A DNA stretch of 7,271 bases. Origin: Sphingobium sp. Lineage in GTDB: Bacteria > Pseudomonadota > Alphaproteobacteria > Sphingomonadales > Sphingomonadaceae. Below, piece after piece: positions 1-4,233 of this stretch. The notes beneath the pieces were generated by a model. The model did not search any database and was not told the DNA's origin. It worked only from the letters and a program-made list of their open reading frames with translations. The stretch is from positions 1 to 7,271 of the forward strand of contig JAGVJS010000038.1 in assembly GCA_020051025.1 (NCBI GenBank). Direction: 5' to 3'. Both the position numbers and the translations under genes were made by a program. Position 1 is the first letter of the stretch. The number at the start of each line of letters is the position of its first letter.

Positions 1-947
1 ATGCGCAGATGATCGTCATAGAGCCAGGGCGTCGGTTCCGGCCCGGCGATCAACACCATATTGTCGATGCCATAGGCATAGGACATGATGCGCACGCGCA
101 GCGCGCCGCGATCGGCCGAACGGCGGAAAGCCTGCCAATCCTCGATGCTGGTGCCCATGTCGGCAATGCCGGTGATTCCGGTCGCCAGCAACGCCCGCTG
201 CGCCTTTTCCAGCGCGGTGTCGCGATCCCTGGGAGCCGGCGGCGGCACAACCCGCTGGATCAGGTCCATCGCCTTATCCACGAACACGCCGGCCGGTTTG
301 CCGCCGGACATCTCGATCCGGCCGCCCATAGGCGCCTTGGTTGCAGCGGAGATCCCGGCAGCACGAATAGCGGCGCTGTTGGCCCAGCCGGCATGGCCAT
401 CGACCCGCTCCAGCCACACCGGTATGTCGCCGACGGCGGCATCCAGTTCGGCGGCGGTGGGGAAGCGGCCCAGGCCCCATTGTTCCTGGTTCCAGCCGGT
501 GCCGATGATCCATTTGCGGCTGTCATTGGCCTGCGCATAAGCGCGAATCTTCGCCTGCGCTTCCGCCAGCGATCGGGTGTCGGACAGGTCCAGCGTGATG
601 AGCGACAGGCCATAGCCCATGACATGGCCATGCGCGTCGATCAGGCCGGGGATCATCGTCTTGCCGCCGGCGTCCATTTTGAACGCGGGCGCCTTGGGCC
701 GTTCGGGCCAGGGCTGGCCGCGCTTCGGCTTCTTGGGCTTATATTCCGGTTCTTTATATCGTTCTGTCAGCAGCTTTTCGACCTTGCCATTATCATCGAT
801 TTGCAAGGCAACGAAGCGCACGACCTTGCCATTGGCGTCGAGCGCGATGCCGTTGACATTGTCGATGACGCCAAATGCGACAGCGGGATCGGCCAGGCCG
901 AGGGGAAGCGTGATCGCGGCGATAGCCGCCAGCCATGCGGACTTCAT
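1..947 (-). CDS. Amidohydrolase family protein (YtcJ-like, Amidohydro_3), probably exported; partial, C-terminus beyond left edge
   Basis: Reading leftward from ATG at 947, 315 codons stay open to the window edge, so only the N-terminal part is present (family members are usually about 550 residues). Residues 1-24 look like a Sec signal peptide: Lys2, a hydrophobic stretch, then AVA before Phe25, suggesting a periplasmic enzyme. The metal-binding HxH motif is at His106 and His108 in PGLIDAHGHVMG (100-111). The segment GHAGWANSAAI (184-194) is the substrate-pocket signature of YtcJ-type hydrolases. The later metal ligands would lie in the missing part. Residues 64-88 form an unusual Lys/Pro-rich linker before the barrel. 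The start ATG overlaps the TGA of the upstream reductase (ATGA) and has only a weak Shine-Dalgarno, so translational coupling is likely. The substrate is unknown; hydrolysis of an amide, carbamate or similar C-N bond is a family-level inference. Confidence 0.88.
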   Translation of the reverse strand, partial: MKSAWLAAIAAITLPLGLADPAVAFGVIDNVNGIALDANGKVVRFVALQIDDNGKVEKLLTERYKEPEYKPKKPKRGQPWPERPKAPAFKMDAGGKTMIPGLIDAHGHVMGYGLSLITLDLSDTRSLAEAQAKIRAYAQANDSRKWIIGTGWNQEQWGLGRFPTAAELDAAVGDIPVWLERVDGHAGWANSAAIRAAGISAATKAPMGGRIEMSGGKPAGVFVDKAMDLIQRVVPPPAPRDRDTALEKAQRALLATGITGIADMGTSIEDWQAFRRSADRGALRVRIMSYAYGIDNMVLIAGPEPTPWLYDDHLR

Positions 948-1813
948 GCGCGGGTGATCCGCCGCACCAGCGCGCTGGTGTCCTGGCGATTGCCGCCCAG
1001 CGCCTGCACGTCGGCGTAGAATTGATCGACCATGGCCGTCACCGGCAGGGTCGCGCCATTGGCGCGTGCCTCTTCCAGCGCCAGCCCCAGATCTTTGCGC
1101 ATCCAATCGACCGCAAAGCCGAAGTCAAAACTATCCTGTGCCATCGTCTTCCAGCGATTTTCCATCTGCCAGCTTTGTGCCGCGCCACCGGAAATCGCTT
1201 CGAACACCTTGTCGAGGTCCAGTTCGGCGGCCTGTGCAAATCGCAGGGCTTCGGACAAGCCCTGCAACACGCCGCCAATGCAGATCTGGTTCACCATCTT
1301 GGTGGTCTGGCCCGCGCCCGCCGTACCGACATGCACGATCCGCGCAGCATAGGCCTGCATCACCAGCTTGGCGGCCGCGACGGCCGGCTCGCTGCCGCCG
1401 CACATGATCGACAGCTTGCCATTTTCGGCACCAGCCTGGCCGCCCGATACCGGCGCGTCGACGCTATGGATGCCGCGGCTCTCGCCTTCTACGAACAACT
1501 GCCTGGCGATCCGCGCCGACACAGTGGTATGGTCGATGAACAGGCTGCCTTCCTTCATCGTCCGGAATGCGCCTTCGCGGCCCAGCGTGATCTGCGACAG
1601 ATCATCGTCATTGCCAACGCAACTGATGACGATATCCGCCTCTTCCGCTGCCTTGGCCGGGGTAATCGCGACCGTGCCGCCATAGGTTTCTGCCCAAAGC
1701 TTCGCCTTGCCGATGGAGCGATTATAGACGGTGAGGCTATGCCCCGCCTTGGCCAGATGTCCTGCCATAGGGCCGCCCATGACGCCCAGCCCGATAAAAG
1801 CGATATTAGCCAT
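944..1813 (-). CDS. NAD(P)-dependent beta-hydroxyacid dehydrogenase (3-hydroxyisobutyrate dehydrogenase / tartronate-semialdehyde reductase family)
   Basis: This 289-residue protein has the usual length of the family, which reversibly oxidises small beta-hydroxyacids or reduces the matching semialdehydes in the cytoplasm. The N-terminal Rossmann fold shows GLGVMG (8-13) in the family form GLGxMGxPMA. Next come the substrate-binding loop DAPVSGG (119-125), the segment GAGQTTKMVNQ (166-176) with the catalytic Lys172 and Asn175, and the conserved Lys240-Asp241 in the helical C-terminal domain. Asn31-Arg32 after the second beta strand resembles NADP-preferring members, but cofactor choice is an inference. 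The start ATG is preceded by GAGG (1820-1817) with a short 3-base gap. It is the first gene of a leftward pair whose TGA overlaps the ATG of the amidohydrolase. The exact substrate (3-hydroxyisobutyrate, tartronate semialdehyde, succinic semialdehyde or another) cannot be decided, so no symbol is given. Confidence 0.93.
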   Translation of the reverse strand: MANIAFIGLGVMGGPMAGHLAKAGHSLTVYNRSIGKAKLWAETYGGTVAITPAKAAEEADIVISCVGNDDDLSQITLGREGAFRTMKEGSLFIDHTTVSARIARQLFVEGESRGIHSVDAPVSGGQAGAENGKLSIMCGGSEPAVAAAKLVMQAYAARIVHVGTAGAGQTTKMVNQICIGGVLQGLSEALRFAQAAELDLDKVFEAISGGAAQSWQMENRWKTMAQDSFDFGFAVDWMRKDLGLALEEARANGATLPVTAMVDQFYADVQALGGNRQDTSALVRRITRA

Positions 1814-1908
1814 ATGCCTCGTACATTTGATGCGTAGCGCCAGCCATAGGGCCAGTTTTCCGTCAGTGCCAGTTTCTTCGCCCGCAATTTTCGTTTAGGG
1901 GCGCGCTC
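1814..1908. promoter_or_regulatory. Divergent intergenic region between the reductase operon and threonine ammonia-lyase
   Basis: These 95 bases separate two head-to-head genes, so promoters for both directions should lie here or extend into the 5' ends of the genes. I could not find a convincing -35/-10 pair on either strand. What is visible is the ribosome-binding sequence of each gene: GAGG (1820-1817, minus strand) for the reductase and AGGGG (about 1896-1900, plus strand) for the lyase. The promoter call is positional inference only. Confidence 0.35.
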
Positions 1909-3156
1909 ATGACTACGCTCGCAAAGATCGAAAGCGCCTTGCCGCTGCCCATCACCGTCGATGACATCCTGGCCGCCCGGACCCGTATTTCGGGTTCGAT
2001 CGTCAAGACGCCGACGTTGATTAGCCAGACGCTTTCCAACATGCTGGGCTGCAACGTCTATCTGAAATTCGAAAATCTCCAGTTCACCGCCGCCTATAAG
2101 GAGCGTGGCGCGCTCAATCGCCTGCTGCAACTGGACGACGCGGCAAAGGCCAAGGGGGTGATCGGCGCATCGGCCGGCAATCACGCTCAGGGCCTGGCCT
2201 ATCATGGTAAGCGACTGGGCGTGCCTGTCACCATCGTGATGCCTACCACGACCCCCACGGTGAAGGTGACGCAGACGCAGGGCCATGGCGCGACCGTGGT
2301 GCAATATGGCGAAAAGTTCGATGACGCCTACGCGCATGCGCGCCTGCTGGAAGTGGAGCAGGGCCTGACCTTCGTTCATCCCTTCGATGAACCGGACATC
2401 ATGGCCGGGCAGGGCACGGTTGCGCTGGAAATGCTGGAAGATGCGCCGGAGATCGACACGCTGGTCATCCCGATCGGCGGCGGCGGCCTGTTTTCCGGCA
2501 TGGCGACGGCGGCACGGGCGATGAAGCCGGATATCCGACTGGTTGGCGTACAGGCCGAACTCTACCCGTCCATGTATGATTTCATCAAGGGCGCGGACCT
2601 CGCCTGCGACGGTGATACGCTGGCGGAAGGCATCGCGGTCAAGCAGCCGGGCGAAATCACCCGCCGCGTGGTCGAGCGGCTGGCGGACGATGTGGTGCTG
2701 GTTAGCGAACGGCGGCTGGAGGAAGCGGTCAGCCTGCTGCTCCAGATCGAGAAGACCGTCGTGGAGGGCGCGGGCGCTGCGGGCTTGGCCGCGTTGTTGA
2801 CCTATCGCGATCAGTTCGTCGGGCGCAATGTCGGGCTGGTGCTGACCGGCGGCAATATCGACACGCGCCTGCTGGCTAATGTGCTGCTGCGCGATCTGGC
2901 CCGTTCGGGCCGTCTGGCGCGGTTGCGGATCATTTTGCAGGACCGCCCAGGCGCGCTGTTCCATGTGGCCCGTATCTTCGATCAGGAGGCGGTCAACATT
3001 CTGGAACTGGCGCATCAGCGCATCTTCACCAACCTGCCGGCCAAGGGGCTCAGCCTCGACGTCGAATGCGAGACGCGGGACCGGGCGCACCTCCAGCGGC
3101 TGATCGCCGCATTGGGCGAGGCCGGCTATGAGGTCGCGCCGATCGAGGTTGCGTAG
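1909..3156 (+). CDS. ilvA: Threonine ammonia-lyase, medium form with C-terminal ACT domain
   Basis: A cytoplasmic PLP enzyme that deaminates L-threonine to 2-oxobutyrate and ammonia, feeding isoleucine synthesis or threonine catabolism. Residues 15-325 form the fold-type II catalytic domain. The Schiff-base Lys64 lies in TAAYKERGALN (60-70), the position of the more common SFKxRGA. The substrate loop SAGNHAQG is at 88-95, and the PLP phosphate-binding glycine loop GGGG is at 190-193. Residues about 338-412 form one ACT domain (LRIILQDRPGALFHVARIF), usually an allosteric amino-acid sensor. At 415 residues with one ACT domain it matches the medium-form family. It is longer than the ACT-less catabolic TdcB and shorter than the E. 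coli IlvA with its duplicated regulatory domain. ATG 1909 has AGGGG about 8 bases upstream. It is transcribed away from the reductase operon and followed by a terminator-like hairpin. The symbol is family-level; tdcB is also used for such proteins. Serine deamination is a possible side activity. Confidence 0.93.
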   Translation: MTTLAKIESALPLPITVDDILAARTRISGSIVKTPTLISQTLSNMLGCNVYLKFENLQFTAAYKERGALNRLLQLDDAAKAKGVIGASAGNHAQGLAYHGKRLGVPVTIVMPTTTPTVKVTQTQGHGATVVQYGEKFDDAYAHARLLEVEQGLTFVHPFDEPDIMAGQGTVALEMLEDAPEIDTLVIPIGGGGLFSGMATAARAMKPDIRLVGVQAELYPSMYDFIKGADLACDGDTLAEGIAVKQPGEITRRVVERLADDVVLVSERRLEEAVSLLLQIEKTVVEGAGAAGLAALLTYRDQFVGRNVGLVLTGGNIDTRLLANVLLRDLARSGRLARLRIILQDRPGALFHVARIFDQEAVNILELAHQRIFTNLPAKGLSLDVECETRDRAHLQRLIAALGEAGYEVAPIEVA

Positions 3157-3159
3157 GAG

Positions 3160-3181
3160 CGGGACAAGTGCCCCGTTTTTT
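3160..3181 (+). terminator. Probable Rho-independent terminator after threonine ammonia-lyase
   Basis: Four bases after the TAG stop, CGGG (3160-3163) pairs with CCCG (3172-3175). One A/C mismatch and one C-G pair lie inside, closing a short AAGT loop. Six T residues follow directly (3176-3181). The stem is short, so efficiency is uncertain, but the stem plus T-run immediately behind a stop codon is the expected arrangement. Confidence 0.6.
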
Positions 3182-3205
3182 CGTGGTAAACGCTCTTTTC
3201 AGAGG

Positions 3206-3251
3206 GGCGGCGGGACGGCATATATCTGAAACATGACCGAACCCCGCCGTC
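3206..3251 (+). other. Imperfect hairpin in the spacer upstream of bpt
   Basis: Bases 3206-3214 pair with 3243-3251 (nine pairs, one G-U). Inside are CGG/CCG (3216-3218 with 3237-3239) and CAT/ATG (3219-3221 with 3233-3235), separated by an internal loop and a bulged A, with an 11-base apical loop. It ends about ten bases before the ribosome-binding sequence of bpt. There is no T-run, so it is not a terminator. It could be a 5' leader structure, or simply chance pairing in GC-rich DNA. A weak AT-rich TATAT at 3221-3225 within it could instead be a -10 element, in which case the hairpin would not be transcribed whole. Confidence 0.35.
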
Positions 3252-3260
3252 ACCATGAAT

Positions 3261-3265
3261 GGGAG
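3261..3265 (+). promoter_or_regulatory. Ribosome-binding site that favours GTG 3274 as the bpt start
   Basis: GGGAG sits 8 bases before GTG 3274, an ideal distance. The in-frame ATG at 3259 directly abuts this element and has no purine-rich sequence at a proper distance upstream. The protein from GTG begins [12 protein letters not shown], which matches how leucyltransferases of this type usually begin, with the RFPRFF segment a few residues from the N-terminus. Confidence 0.65.
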
Positions 3266-3273
3266 CCTGGAGC

Positions 3274-4092
3274 GTGACAGCCGCTTTTCGTTTTCCCCGC
3301 TTCTTCGTGACCAATCCCAGCCCATGCCCCTATCTGCCGGGCAAGAGCGAGCGGAAGGTGTTCACCGAACTGAATGGCGAGAATGCCGCGGAACTCAACG
3401 ACGCGCTCGGCCGGATCGGTTTTCGCCGCAGCCAGAATGTCGCCTATCGCCCCAGCTGCGCGGACTGTTCAGCCTGCGTGTCGGTCCGCGTCGTCGCCAG
3501 CGAATTTCAGGCGAATGCGACTCAGCGCAAGCTGATTCGGCGCAACGGCGATCTCATCGCGACCGCCTGCAAACCCTGGTCCACGGAGGAGCAGTTCGCG
3601 CTGCTCCAGCGCTATCTGGTCGCCCGCCATCCCGGCGGTGGCATGACAGAGATGGACGAGATGGACTTTGCTGACATGGTCGAGCAGACTCCGGTCGACA
3701 GCTATATCATCGAATATCGCGAACCCGGCGTCGATGGCCGCCCCGGCAAGCTGATCGGTGCCTGCCTGACCGACCGGCAGGGTGATGGCCTGTCGATGAT
3801 CTACAGTTTCTTCGACACGACGCTGGAGCATCGGCCGGGGCTGGGCAACTTTATCATCCTGGACCACATCACCCGCGCCGCCAGCGCGGGGCTGCCCTAT
3901 GTCTATCTCGGCTACTGGGTCGAAGGGTCGCAGCGGATGCAATATAAGGTTCGCTATCGCCCGCTGGAAAAGCTCAGCCGGGCTGGCTGGGTGCGGTTCG
4001 ATCCGCATGAGCAGGCGCAGGCCATTCGCGGTGTCCAGCAGCGTGACGAGCCGCCCCTGCCGGTCGAATTGGCGAGCATGTTTCGCAAATAG
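3274..4092 (+). CDS. bpt: Aspartate/glutamate leucyltransferase (Bpt, arginyltransferase ATE family)
   Basis: It transfers leucine from leucyl-tRNA to proteins with N-terminal Asp or Glu, making them N-degrons for ClpS and the ClpAP protease; it acts in the cytoplasm. From GTG 3274 the product is 272 residues, slightly longer than the usual 240-260; starting at ATG 3259 would add five residues. The N-terminal ATE domain (about 15-85) carries PCPYLPG (17-23) and a cysteine cluster, Cys62, Cys65 and Cys68, in [15 protein letters not shown]. The C-terminal acyltransferase-like domain (about 105-240) has the family blocks [20 protein letters not shown] (174-193) and [20 protein letters not shown] (211-230). 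Everything expected for an intact enzyme is present. It stands alone between two spacers, downstream of a terminator, so it is probably monocistronic. The Bpt assignment, rather than the eukaryotic-type arginyltransferase, rests on the bacterial context and short length. Confidence 0.92.
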   Translation: MTAAFRFPRFFVTNPSPCPYLPGKSERKVFTELNGENAAELNDALGRIGFRRSQNVAYRPSCADCSACVSVRVVASEFQANATQRKLIRRNGDLIATACKPWSTEEQFALLQRYLVARHPGGGMTEMDEMDFADMVEQTPVDSYIIEYREPGVDGRPGKLIGACLTDRQGDGLSMIYSFFDTTLEHRPGLGNFIILDHITRAASAGLPYVYLGYWVEGSQRMQYKVRYRPLEKLSRAGWVRFDPHEQAQAIRGVQQRDEPPLPVELASMFRK

Positions 4093-4233
4093 GTGCTGAA
4101 CTGAATTATAGTTTAACCTAAGTTGTTGATTAATATTGATCCAAAATTTCGTTCAACTTAGTCAATTTGTTTAACTTTCTTTGCTAGATCCTCTTCATGC
4201 ACGGAGAGCAAAGCATCAGATCGGAGGCGGATC
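4093..4233 (+). promoter_or_regulatory. AT-rich promoter/operator region of the GGDEF-EAL gene with repeated boxes
   Basis: This spacer is far richer in A and T than anything else in the window. It holds three direct copies of GTTYAACYT at 4111-4119, 4151-4159 and 4169-4177. CTAAGTTG (4118-4125) and CAACTTAG (4154-4161) form a perfect 8-bp inverted repeat. Two TTGAT copies lie ten bases apart (4126 and 4136). A ribosome-binding site GGAGG (4223-4227) lies 6 bases before ATG 4234. I could not define a clean -35/-10 pair. The arrangement suggests protein-binding sites controlling the downstream cyclic-di-GMP gene, which is an inference. TTAACC at 4113-4118 resembles a CtrA half-site, but the full TTAA-N7-TTAA box is absent. 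Confidence 0.55.

Noticed and set aside
9..1019. A 336-codon plus-strand open frame opposite the amidohydrolase
   Set aside because: The opposite strand encodes clear amidohydrolase motifs with a signal peptide. The plus-strand product has no recognisable motif and runs through the operon junction.
935..1837. A 300-codon plus-strand open frame opposite the reductase
   Set aside because: It mirrors the reductase gene almost completely, and only the minus-strand product shows Rossmann and catalytic motifs.
1860..1880. Possible sigma-54 promoter (TGGCAC on the minus strand) in the divergent spacer
   Set aside because: The required GC dinucleotide of the -12 element is absent at the correct distance, so only half of the signature is present.
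1555..3090. A 511-codon open frame on the minus strand opposite threonine ammonia-lyase
   Set aside because: It crosses the lyase gene, the divergent spacer and part of the reductase in a different frame. Its product is rich in Arg, His and Gln with no domain signature. Long antisense frames are expected in GC-rich genes.
3191..3204. Small hairpin CTCT/AGAG and GAGCG/CGCTC pairing downstream of the lyase
   Set aside because: Stems of four to five bases are expected by chance. The T-run-associated hairpin at 3160-3181 explains termination better.
4151..4172. Possible alphaproteobacterial LexA box (GTTC-N7-GTTC)
   Set aside because: GTTC at 4151 has no second GTTC seven bases later; the next similar element is GTTT at the wrong spacing.
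4113..4174. Possible CtrA binding site upstream of the GGDEF-EAL gene
   Set aside because: Several TTAA sequences occur, but none are spaced as TTAA-N7-TTAA. Only a single half-site resemblance (TTAACC) remains, which is too weak to call.
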